Positions 34,030 to 42,034 of a stretch of DNA of 64,000 nt are shown here, in pieces. The stretch comes from Salivita marina (lineage in GTDB: Bacteria > Pseudomonadota > Gammaproteobacteria > Pseudomonadales > Azotimanducaceae): contig JAYQNS010000003.1 of assembly GCA_038144425.1 (NCBI GenBank), forward strand, positions 496,001-560,000, in the 5' to 3' direction. Numbering within the stretch: position 1 is the stretch's first letter; each line of letters begins with the position of its first letter. The translations under genes and the position numbers were made by a program. The notes under the pieces were generated by a model, which was not told the origin of the DNA, searched no databases, and was given only the letters and a program-made list of their open reading frames with translations.

Positions 34030-35019
34030 GACGCGGGCACCCTGTCCCTGCCCCGATGGCGTCCGATGCAGCACCACCGCATCGATGAGAAACTGCGCTT
34101 CCCCCACCGTGGGCTCGGTGGAGAGAGGATCGCGGCGAAGCGCCGCGAGGGCCGCGCGGAATACCAGAAGCCCCTTGCGCCAGTTTGGGACAATGGCTCG
34201 GGCGGAAACCGAATCGTGACCTCGCCGCCGCACCTCTTCTCCAATCTCAGCGTAAATCAGGCGCGCCGCATGCATACCTGGGCGACATCCCCGAGGCAGG
34301 CACGCAATGCCGCCCTGGGAACGCGCGTAAAAGGCATCGGCGCGGGTGAGGAGGCGGCGAAGAATGCGCTCGAGCTCGGGAGAAAATTGCGGCCGCGCAA
34401 GCCAGCGGTCCGGGTCCAGGCCCTCGTCCTGAAACCATTGGCGGGGCAGGTATAAGCGCCCCATGCGCGCGTCTTCCCCCACATCCCGGGCGACGTTGGA
34501 CAGCTGCATGGCCACCCCCAGATCGCAGGCCCTGGCTAGGGTCTGGGGATCTCGCCCCCCCATGACCAAACTCATCATGGCGCCAACGGTGGCTGCCACT
34601 CGGGCGCAATAGGCGTAGAGGGCCGCCTCGTCGTCGTAGTGCCGTTCGCTCATATCCCAGCGCATGCCCTCGAGCAGGGCCTCGGGAATGGCTCGGGGAA
34701 TGGCGAAGCGCTCCACCACCTGGCTAAACGCTCGGTCCTCCGGGCGATCCTCGGGGCGCCCGGCGTAAACCCGCTGCAGACGAAGCTCAAGCTGCTCAAC
34801 CGCATCCTCGGCCCGACCCTCCTCGTCCACCGCATCGTCGACATCCCGGCAAAAGGCGTAGAGCGCCGTTGCACACGCCGCCATGTCCTGGGGCAGGAGC
34901 AGGGACGCCGCATAAAAGCTCCGGGAGCCGTTCCGCAGACGCATGCGACACGCCTGAATGTCCTCCGCCGATGGCAGGGGAACGGCGGGATTGGGAGGCT
35001 CAGGCAGCCCGCGGCGCAT
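34000..35019 (-). CDS. crtB: CrtB, phytoene synthase
   Basis: 339 residues; joins two geranylgeranyl diphosphates to phytoene. The two Asp-rich motifs are DVDDAVDEE (about 59-67) and NVARDVGEDARMGRLYLP (about 175-192). The start lies inside the end of crtI (20-base overlap). The last ten codons overlap the end of crtC on the other strand by 30 bases, which is an unusually long convergent overlap. Confidence 0.95.
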   Translation of the reverse strand: MRRGLPEPPNPAVPLPSAEDIQACRMRLRNGSRSFYAASLLLPQDMAACATALYAFCRDVDDAVDEEGRAEDAVEQLELRLQRVYAGRPEDRPEDRAFSQVVERFAIPRAIPEALLEGMRWDMSERHYDDEAALYAYCARVAATVGAMMSLVMGGRDPQTLARACDLGVAMQLSNVARDVGEDARMGRLYLPRQWFQDEGLDPDRWLARPQFSPELERILRRLLTRADAFYARSQGGIACLPRGCRPGMHAARLIYAEIGEEVRRRGHDSVSARAIVPNWRKGLLVFRAALAALRRDPLSTEPTVGEAQFLIDAVVLHRTPSGQGQGARVLSPAGHAEG

Positions 35020-36484
35020 GGGGAATCAGGTGCTCAAGCACCTTAGCGGTGGATAGCACGCCGGGAAGGCCGGCACCGGGGTGGGTACCCGCACCCACAA
35101 GGTAAAGGCCCTCAACCTCTTCGCTGCGATTGTTGGGGCGGAACCAGGCCGACTGAAAGAGGATGGGTTCGAGGCTGAAGCCTGCGCCCCGATAGCTATC
35201 AAGCCGATCTCGGAAGTCGAGGGGGGTCATCATGCGCGAGGTCCTGAGGCGCTCGCTCAAGCCCGGAAGCACGGTAGCCTCTAACGCCGCCGCAATGCGC
35301 GCCCGATAGGTTTCGGCCATGGTGGTCCAATCCACCCCCGCATCAAGGTTTGGCACCGGCGACAGCACATAGAAGGTTTCACAGCCTGGCGGCGCCAAGC
35401 TCGAGTCCGTCGCCGTAGGACGGTGGAGGTAGAGGCTGAAATCGTCGGCGAGGACTTTTTTCTTGAAGATATCGTCTAGCAAACCCCGGTAGCGCGGCCC
35501 CATGAGAATCAGGTGATGGGGCACCTCGGGGTAGACCCCTTCCGTACCGAAGTACCATACAAAAAGCCCCATGGAGGAGCGACTCCGCGCCGCCTTCTTC
35601 GTCGTCCAGCGCTGCCGGGGGCGATCGAGAAGCTTCTCATAAGTGTTTATGGCATCGGCATTGGAGACCACCAAGGGCGCATCGAGGCGTTCCCCGGAGC
35701 GGAGCGTCACCCCAGCCACCTTGCCCTCCTTGGTGCGAATGGTCGCCACCGGCGCATCACAGCGCACCGCGCCCCCTTGCCCTTCGATGAGGCGCACCAT
35801 ACCGTCAATCAATGCACCCGTGCCGCCCATGGCAAAGTGCACCCCGAAGCTGCGCTCAAGATGGGCAATGAGCGTGTAGATCGCCGTGGTGTCGAAGGGA
35901 TTGCCTCCGACGAGAAGGGGATGAAAGCTAAAGACCACGCGCAGCCGCTCATCGGAAAAGTAGCGACGGACGAGCCCATAAACCGTTTGATAGCCGGAAT
36001 TTCGGACCAAATCCGGAGCCACGGACAGCATGTCGGAGAACCGGCTAAAGGGCCGATCCCCGAGACGTTCGAAGAGCCCATAGATTTCCCGGCTCTTCAC
36101 CATGAAACGGTCGTATGCGGGAAGATCCGCGGGACAGAGCCTTTCCACTTCCGCGCGCATCTTCGCCGGGTCAGCGCTGTAGTTAAACACCGTGCCATCA
36201 GCGAAGCGGATCTGGTAGGCCGGATCAAGCTCCACGAGCTTGACGTCATCGGCCAGGCGCCGCCCACACAGGGCCCACAGCTCCTCGAAAAGAAAGGGGG
36301 CGGTGATAATCGTGGGGCCGGCGTCGAAAATGAAGCCATCCTGCTTAAACACGTAGGCCCGCCCGCCGGGGGCGTCGAGGGCCTCCAGGACCGTAACCTG
36401 ATAGCCCTTAGCCCCAAGGCGTATCGCCGCAGCGAGACCCCCGAAACCGCTACCGATTACGATCGCTTGCTGCTGCTGTTCCAT
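35000..36484 (-). CDS. crtI: CrtI, phytoene desaturase
   Basis: About 494 residues. FAD motif VIGSGFGGLAAAIRLGAKG at the N terminus, FDAGPTIITAPFLF following, and the C-terminal GLYLVGAGTHPGAGLPGVL typical of bacterial CrtI, which converts phytoene to lycopene or neurosporene. The ATG at 36484 has GAGGG upstream; the GTG at 36505 lies inside the PpsR-like site at 36500-36517. It follows bchO on the same strand and precedes crtB. Confidence 0.95.
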   Translation of the reverse strand: MEQQQQAIVIGSGFGGLAAAIRLGAKGYQVTVLEALDAPGGRAYVFKQDGFIFDAGPTIITAPFLFEELWALCGRRLADDVKLVELDPAYQIRFADGTVFNYSADPAKMRAEVERLCPADLPAYDRFMVKSREIYGLFERLGDRPFSRFSDMLSVAPDLVRNSGYQTVYGLVRRYFSDERLRVVFSFHPLLVGGNPFDTTAIYTLIAHLERSFGVHFAMGGTGALIDGMVRLIEGQGGAVRCDAPVATIRTKEGKVAGVTLRSGERLDAPLVVSNADAINTYEKLLDRPRQRWTTKKAARSRSSMGLFVWYFGTEGVYPEVPHHLILMGPRYRGLLDDIFKKKVLADDFSLYLHRPTATDSSLAPPGCETFYVLSPVPNLDAGVDWTTMAETYRARIAAALEATVLPGLSERLRTSRMMTPLDFRDRLDSYRGAGFSLEPILFQSAWFRPNNRSEEVEGLYLVGAGTHPGAGLPGVLSTAKVLEHLIPHAPRAA

Positions 36485-36499
36485 GGCGCCCTCGGCGAC

Positions 36500-36517
36500 C
36501 GTCACTTTATAGTGACA
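36500..36517. promoter_or_regulatory. PpsR/CrtJ-type operator upstream of crtI
   Basis: CGTCACTTTATAGTGACA fits TGT-N12-ACA with one changed base and has a symmetric GTCACT/AGTGAC core. It fills the 35-base gap between bchO and crtI, implying an internal, PpsR-controlled promoter for crtI-crtB. No second site at 7-8 bases was seen. Confidence 0.62.
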
Positions 36518-36519
36518 CC

Positions 36520-37377
36520 TTAACTCGTCACCTTCTTAAGCGCATCCCCCAGGGCCCACCCCGTGATCGCGGCTCCAACCTCCTCCGGAGCCTCCTCGTG
36601 AAGCAAATGCCCAAGGTTTGGGAAGGACCGCCAAGCGGCGCTGGGAAGGTAAGGCTCAAGGGCTGCCCGGGGCGGCCGAGGATAGGTGCGATCCTTCGTC
36701 CCCGTAAGGATCAGCAAAGGATCCTGAACCTTGGCAAGCGCTGAGGTCAGGCTCCGCAAATCCCAGTGCCGCATCAGGGCCAGGGCCCCTTCCCCATGGG
36801 ACCGCTGGGCGAGAAGGTCTGCGTAACCCTGAAGCTGCGCTCGCGGAAGGGTCGATCCGGTATCAGCAATAAGGCGTCGCGCCAGGCGCTCCGGGGTGGA
36901 CCGGGCCACGAAGCGTGAAAGCCAAGAGGGGTAGCGCGCGAGCACTGCCGCCGCCGCGGGAAAAAGCCAGCGCTGCAGGCCCGCCAGGGGCAACAGGGCC
37001 GGGGCCAGGAGTCCCAGGGGCAAGGGCGACCGGGCCCTCGCCAGGGATTCGAGGCGATGCTGAAGAAGAATAGCTGCGCCGGCGGAATGGCCAAGGGCCA
37101 AGGCCCAGGGGATAGCGAGGGTGGAAAGGGCGGCCCCCAGGCTTGCGGCCAGGGCCTGCCGCGTTGGGCGAAAGCCCGGCGCCAGGCGACTCGCCCCATG
37201 GCCCGGGAGGTCGGGGGCCCAGAGCGCCCAGCGGCCCTGGAGCTGCTCAGCCAAGGGACGAAAGGAATGGGAAGACGCGCCCGTACCGTGGAGCGCGAGG
37301 ACCGCTCGGGGGCCGTCCGAAAGCTGGGTAAAGACCCAGGGCTGGCCATGCCCCGAGACCCTAACCCGTTCGTTCAC
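36520..37377 (-). CDS. bchO: BchO, alpha/beta hydrolase of the bchIDO operon
   Basis: 285 residues. The nucleophile elbow GHSAGA (about 96-101), the early LHGTGASSHSFRPL and the late GHLLHEEAPE His fit the BchO family. Its reaction is unknown, but it accompanies Mg-chelatase genes in nearly all purple bacteria. It overlaps bchD by ATGA. Confidence 0.92.
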   Translation of the reverse strand: MNERVRVSGHGQPWVFTQLSDGPRAVLALHGTGASSHSFRPLAEQLQGRWALWAPDLPGHGASRLAPGFRPTRQALAASLGAALSTLAIPWALALGHSAGAAILLQHRLESLARARSPLPLGLLAPALLPLAGLQRWLFPAAAAVLARYPSWLSRFVARSTPERLARRLIADTGSTLPRAQLQGYADLLAQRSHGEGALALMRHWDLRSLTSALAKVQDPLLILTGTKDRTYPRPPRAALEPYLPSAAWRSFPNLGHLLHEEAPEEVGAAITGWALGDALKKVTS

Positions 37378-39218
37378 GGCGCCGCTGCGCTGCGTGGGCG
37401 GGAGGCGGTCACCAGCTGAGCAATGGCCGCGGCACCCTGTCGCGGTAGCGGCGCATAGGCGGCCCCGAGGTGCTCCGCCAGCGCCCTGGCCCGAGGTTCG
37501 GGGCGCCGCCCCGTGTCGAGCACGAGCCCCGCGAGCCCAGCAAAGGCAAAGGCCCGGGCTGCGCGCTCCGTGTCCGCCTGCGCCTGCACGCGGTCGGCTA
37601 CACCGTCTAGGGCGATATTGCCCCGCCCGTCGGTAAGGAACACCACCAGGGGCTGGCGCCCCTGGCGTGCGATGTCCTGGGCCAGGGTTGTGGCGTGCTG
37701 CACGGCCTTCGCCAAGGGCGTAGCGCCCCCACCGGGGACTCCTGCGAGGGCGCGCCGTGCCCGAACCAGGGCCCGGGTCGGTGGGAGCACAAGATCGGTG
37801 TGCTCTCCCCGAAAAATCACCATGGCCACCTCATCTCGGCGAGCGTAGCTGTCCGCCAACATGGCCTCCACCGCACCCTTTGCCTCCCCGAGGCGCTGGA
37901 GCGCCGCTGAGCCAGAAGCATCCACTACGAATAGGGTGGTGGTCGCGGCCCGCGTTTCGTAGCACTGAATGCGAAAATCTTCTGGAGCGAGGGCAAAGCG
38001 GAGCCCCGGCGCCGGGGGCGGCCGCAGCCTCGCAAAGGGGGCCGCGGCACGAAGGGTCGCGGGCACGTTCAGGCGATCGCCAGGCGCCAGGGCGCCTGCT
38101 CGGACACCCCGGGGCCGGCCCCGAAGGGCCAGCCGGGTTCGCGCACCAACGCGTCCAGCACGCGCCCTCTGGGCCTTCGCCACGGCGCTCGCGGCGGCCA
38201 GCCAAGCCTCCGGCACTGCGGTGGCAATGGCCTCGAGAAGCACCTCGGTAGCTGCGGAAAGCCCCTCGGGCGCAGGCGCCTCGGACTGATCGCCGCCCTC
38301 AGCGCTATCCGGAGGCTCAGGCGCCTGAGTGGACTCCGGGGGCGGCGGTGCGGGGGACGGGGAGTCCGCCGATGGCGGTTCATGGGCCAAGGCCTGCCGA
38401 GCTCGAGGGGCCAGTACCAGGGCCGCGGCCGAGGCCAGGGCCTCGGGCGCCTCGAGGGCGCAATCGGCCCAGGCGCAAAGGCAACGAAGGGTCAGAGCCG
38501 CCTGCCCTAGGGCCCGGCTCGAAGGCACAGCGAGGGCGTCGGTGAGCTCTCCCAGAGCCCGAACCACGGTGCGAGGCAAGGGCCCCTGGGCCCTCAGGCG
38601 CGCCCGGGGTGCCCCTAAGCCCTCCTCAAGCGCCACCAAAGCCCCGGGCGCCAGGGGTTCATCGCCTTCCAGGAGTTCGAAAATCAGGGAGGCCTCGGGC
38701 CAGAGGTCCTCTTCCATGGGCAAGGAGGGCGGCGGCGCCAGCACCGCAGGCTCGAAGAAAGGAAAGGCGAGCCGCTCCAGAAAGCGCTCCGGAGCCGCTT
38801 CCCCCGCGTCCCCTTCATCCACCGCGAGCAAAACGAAACGGGCGGGATAGGTCCCCTGGAGCCCTTCTCGGGCTACGGTCACCACCCCTCGATCGAGCGC
38901 ATCCTGCAGCGCCGCGAGGACCGCCTCGGGTTGGCGCTCCGCCATGGGCAAGAGCAAGGCATGGCCATGGGACTGGGCCAGCAGGCCCTGCTGAAGCTGG
39001 GGCCGGCCAAGGCGCACCGTGGCGCTGAGGTCGAGCCCCCCATAGAGGCGATCATCGGTAATCCCCAGGGGAACGCGGGGCAGAGGTTGCACCCCCAGGG
39101 CCGCCGCGGCAAAGGCCAACCAACGCTGGCGCTGCGGCGAGGGGCGCGCCCGAAGAACGAGCCCCCCGAGCTCCGGGGCCAGGCGAAGGCAGGCCAGGGC
39201 CGCAACGAAGGGATGCAT
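37374..39218 (-). CDS. bchD: BchD, magnesium chelatase subunit D
   Basis: 614 residues. An N-terminal AAA+-like region without an intact Walker A, an acidic Pro-rich linker (about 280-320) and a C-terminal VWA domain with the metal site DASGS followed by FLTDG. BchD forms a double hexameric ring with BchI and drives Mg insertion by BchH. It starts 5 bases after bchI and overlaps bchO by ATGA. Confidence 0.94.
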   Translation of the reverse strand: MHPFVAALACLRLAPELGGLVLRARPSPQRQRWLAFAAAALGVQPLPRVPLGITDDRLYGGLDLSATVRLGRPQLQQGLLAQSHGHALLLPMAERQPEAVLAALQDALDRGVVTVAREGLQGTYPARFVLLAVDEGDAGEAAPERFLERLAFPFFEPAVLAPPPSLPMEEDLWPEASLIFELLEGDEPLAPGALVALEEGLGAPRARLRAQGPLPRTVVRALGELTDALAVPSSRALGQAALTLRCLCAWADCALEAPEALASAAALVLAPRARQALAHEPPSADSPSPAPPPPESTQAPEPPDSAEGGDQSEAPAPEGLSAATEVLLEAIATAVPEAWLAAASAVAKAQRARAGRVGARTRLALRGRPRGVRAGALAPGDRLNVPATLRAAAPFARLRPPPAPGLRFALAPEDFRIQCYETRAATTTLFVVDASGSAALQRLGEAKGAVEAMLADSYARRDEVAMVIFRGEHTDLVLPPTRALVRARRALAGVPGGGATPLAKAVQHATTLAQDIARQGRQPLVVFLTDGRGNIALDGVADRVQAQADTERAARAFAFAGLAGLVLDTGRRPEPRARALAEHLGAAYAPLPRQGAAAIAQLVTASRPRSAAAP

Positions 39219-39223
39219 GGGCC

Positions 39224-40250
39224 CTAGCCCGCCTCACCGGCGCCAAAGGTCTCCTCCAAGGCTCGGCGAATGCGCCCCTCCGAGCCCGTATCGTCTAGCA
39301 CATTGCGGCGAAGTCGATGACGCAGCGCCATCGGAGCAATGGCCGCGATGTCGGCCTCGGTAACGGCCTTTCCGCCGCGGAGCGCCGCTCGCGCCCGGGC
39401 CGCCCGGAGCACCGTGAGCTCGCCGCGCAGCCCGTCGGTCCCGAGGCTGAGGCATAGCTGGGCGACCTTGCGAAGATGCGCTGGCGGTACGGTCACTTTT
39501 GGCAGCAAGCGCCGCGCCCGGGCGAGGCGCCGACTGAGCGCTTCCGTTTCCTTGGCCCAGGCCTGGGTGAACGCTTCGGGGTCCCGCTCAAAGGCATCCC
39601 GCCTCAGCACCACCTCCACGCGATCATCGAGATCCTGGGGGTGGAGACATCCACCGCCAGCCCAAAGCGATCCAGGAGCTGGGGCCGAAGTTCACCCTCC
39701 TCCGGGTTACCGGAGCCAATGAGCACGAAGCGCGCGGGATGGCGAACGCTGAGGCCCTCGCGCTCAAGCACGTTCTCCCCGGAAGCCGCCACGTCGAGCA
39801 GGAGATCCACCAAGTGATCATCAAGCAGGTTGATCTCATCGATGTAAAGAAAGCCCCGGTGCGCCCGGGCCAAAAGACCGGGATCGAAAGCCCTTTCCCC
39901 CTGGGTCAGGGCCTTCTCTAAATCCAAAGCGCCAACGACCCGATCCTCCGTCGCCCCCAGGGGCAGATCGACCACGGGAACCGGGGCCCAGCCACGTGTC
40001 CTCCTTTCCCCTGCCCGGCAGGCCTCGCAGGCCCCCCCTGCCCCGCCGGATCGCAGCCGTAGGGGCAGCCCTTCACCACCGCCATGCGGGGCATTAGGGC
40101 CGCGAGGCCGCGCACCGCCGTGGATTTCCCCGTCCCTCGATCCCCGAAGACCATCACGCCCCCAAGGCTAGGATCCACCACGGCCATAAGGAGGGCTTGC
40201 TTCATCCCGTCCTGGGCAACAATGGCGGAGAAGGGATAGGGAACGGCCAT
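39224..40250 (-). CDS. bchI: BchI, magnesium chelatase ATPase subunit (two apparent frame breaks)
   Basis: The AAA+ motor of Mg-chelatase. Walker A GDRGTGKS (36-43) and Walker B FLYIDEINLL are intact. The frame breaks twice: at seven C (40032-40038), where one more base gives QGGACEACRAGERR leading into VVDLPLGATEDRVVGALD, and at five G (39637-39641), where one more base joins VDVSTPQDLDDR to VEVVLRRDAF. Corrected length is about 342 residues, normal for BchI. The start at 40250 lies 10 bases after the hydrolase gene. Both breaks look like homopolymer errors. Confidence 0.9.
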
Positions 40251-40260
40251 GAAGGTCTCC

Positions 40261-41202
40261 TTAGGAGGCGCGGGCGATGGGCGCCAGCATCGCCCCAAGA
40301 CTGGAATGCAGCGCCGAGGCGAAGGCCTGCGGCGCTTCAATATGAGGCAAGGCCCCCGTATCGAGTGCGTGCACCTGGACCCGCCCCTGGCTCTCAGCGG
40401 CCAGGGCCGAGGCCCCGCGATAATCCTGAAAATCCCCCCGGCATCCATGGATGATCGTCTGCGGAACGGTGAGCGCCCGATAGAGCGCCGCGGCGTCTCG
40501 GGAAAACAGTCGACCGCTCAAGAATGCTAGGGGGGCGTGCTCCGCTCCTCGCGCCTGAGAGACCTCGCAGGCGGCGCGCCAAAGCCCCTCGTTGATCTCT
40601 GAGCGCCCAAAGGTGCGGCGTAGAAAGTAGCGAATCACCGAGGGACGGCGTAGCAAGCCAAAGCTCCAGCGCCCGAGCGCGCGCCCGTGGAGCCAGCCGT
40701 AGACCCGCTCGCTTCCCCGATGGGAGATCGCCTGCTCCGGTGGCGCCAGGGGCTCGCCCCGCCGCAGGGCCCGGCTATCGAGCCCCGTGGGGGAAATCCA
40801 TAGCACGGCGGGAGGTTTCGGAGCGCCCCAGAGCACGGCCCGGGCTGCAAATTCCGCGCTGAGGGAGAGGGCGCAAAGCACCGGCGCCTGCCCCGCCGCT
40901 TCGGCCACCCAGCGCTGAGCTTCGGCAATGGCCGCGACGTAGTCCTCGATCGCATAGCGATGGCAAGGCCGAGGCGCATCGCCAAAGCCCGGCAAATCCA
41001 AAAGGGCGACGGACGCCTGAGCGCTTAGACGTTCGGCCAGGGGCGCAAGCTCAGCGCTCGAGGCCGCGGCATTCACGGAGTGAATCAGGAGCCAAGGGGG
41101 CGCGGTGCCCGCCTCCGAAGGCCGCCAGCGAAGCGCGGCTTCGAGGCCCCGCGCCCGAAGGCCTACCCGAGGCCAAGCGAGAGACGCAAAGCTATCATCC
41201 AT
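40261..41202 (-). CDS. Alpha/beta hydrolase, uncharacterised
   Basis: 313 residues. HSVNAAASSAELAPL near the oxyanion region, LLDLPGFGDAPRP, the presumed nucleophile serine in ALSLSAEFAARA, and a late His (ALPHIEAP) describe an alpha/beta hydrolase in which the usual GxSxG elbow is degenerate. It is distinct from BchO. It overlaps the membrane gene upstream by 8 bases and precedes bchI by 10, so it is probably co-expressed with Mg-chelatase. Substrate unknown; an ester of a pigment or lipid is a guess. Confidence 0.75.
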   Translation of the reverse strand: MDDSFASLAWPRVGLRARGLEAALRWRPSEAGTAPPWLLIHSVNAAASSAELAPLAERLSAQASVALLDLPGFGDAPRPCHRYAIEDYVAAIAEAQRWVAEAAGQAPVLCALSLSAEFAARAVLWGAPKPPAVLWISPTGLDSRALRRGEPLAPPEQAISHRGSERVYGWLHGRALGRWSFGLLRRPSVIRYFLRRTFGRSEINEGLWRAACEVSQARGAEHAPLAFLSGRLFSRDAAALYRALTVPQTIIHGCRGDFQDYRGASALAAESQGRVQVHALDTGALPHIEAPQAFASALHSSLGAMLAPIARAS

Positions 41203-41917
41203 GGGCAGGCAGGCGTCTAAAGCGTCGGCGAACCTGGGCCTGGTGGTAGAGAATCAGACCCAGCCCCGTGCCGAGGGGGAAGGACCAGAGCACCGGGGAC
41301 AGGGCGAGCTCGGGCATAAGACGCACGGCGCCGAAGGCTAGGAAGGCCGTGTAGACGGATATGCCTGCGCCCACGAGGGCCTTGATGTGCTCCAGCTGCC
41401 AACCCCAAGGCACCGGATCCCTCTGAAACATGAAATACAGGTTGGTAGCCGCAGCGGCGATACCGACCACGGAGATGCCCATCATGAGCACCTGTTCCAA
41501 TAGCCAGCCCTGCCAAGCGCAGTTCGCTGCGGCCACAAACAATAGCGCTTGGCTGGCGATCCATAGGGGCTGGCGATGGGCCTCGTGGCACCGTCGATAA
41601 CGAATGCATAGCCAGCCATACACCGCCAGGTTCACCGTGAGGAAGGCCAGATAGAGCATCATCCAGCCGAAGATGCCCGCTACGAGAGGACCATCGGTCA
41701 TGAACGGGTGAGTCCCCAGGGGGTCGGCGATGGTGCACAGGGCCATGCCTGTGGCGAAGGCGCCGGTGGCAATCATGGCCACATTGAAAATCCGGCCCCA
41801 ACGAAGATGCAGCACCCCACCCTTCTTGCTGAGCACGGGCACCCAAAAGGCCACCAGACCTACGGCCCCGGTGGTAATGTGCCCGGCAAGAAATCCGTGA
41901 AACGCATCCATGCCCAT
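41195..41917 (-). CDS. DUF2306-like polytopic membrane protein
   Basis: 240 residues with about seven membrane helices. The N-terminal pattern HITTGAVGLVAFW then KKGGVLHLRWGRIF resembles the DUF2306 type (His at the start of helix one, KGG-H-G after it); these histidines could bind heme, but this is not shown. It is the first gene of the hydrolase-bchI-bchD-bchO run and has a PpsR-like site 5 bases upstream of its start, so it is probably made with the photosystem. A Met at 41911 is an alternative start. Confidence 0.72.
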   Translation of the reverse strand: MGMDAFHGFLAGHITTGAVGLVAFWVPVLSKKGGVLHLRWGRIFNVAMIATGAFATGMALCTIADPLGTHPFMTDGPLVAGIFGWMMLYLAFLTVNLAVYGWLCIRYRRCHEAHRQPLWIASQALLFVAAANCAWQGWLLEQVLMMGISVVGIAAAATNLYFMFQRDPVPWGWQLEHIKALVGAGISVYTAFLAFGAVRLMPELALSPVLWSFPLGTGLGLILYHQAQVRRRFRRLPAHG

Positions 41918-41921
41918 GGCC

Positions 41922-41939
41922 TGTCAACTAAAGATGACG
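41922..41939. promoter_or_regulatory. PpsR/CrtJ-type operator in the P450/DUF2306 divergent region
   Basis: TGTCAACTAAAGATGACG fits TGT-N12-ACA with one changed base. It is followed, overlapping by two bases, by a weaker CGT-N12-GCG site (41938-41955), giving the same TGTCAA...ACGTCAG pattern as upstream of bchM and bchF. It lies between the starts of the DUF2306-like gene and the P450 gene, so both could be under PpsR control. Confidence 0.6.
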
Positions 41940-42034
41940 TCAGTGTGCCTTGGCGCTTATGCTCGGGCAAGGACTGACCCGCGGCCCCTTGATCTTCCTC
42001 AAGGCGCAACGCCCAAAGAGAACGCCCAGCGCCC

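Noticed and set aside
35513..36523. Open frame of 336 codons on the plus strand opposite crtI
   Set aside because: Antisense to conserved crtI, which has both FAD motifs intact.
40261..41202. Second copy of bchO
   Set aside because: The hydrolase here has a different elbow (ALSLSAEF rather than GHSAGA) and different flanking motifs; the true bchO is at 36520-37377.
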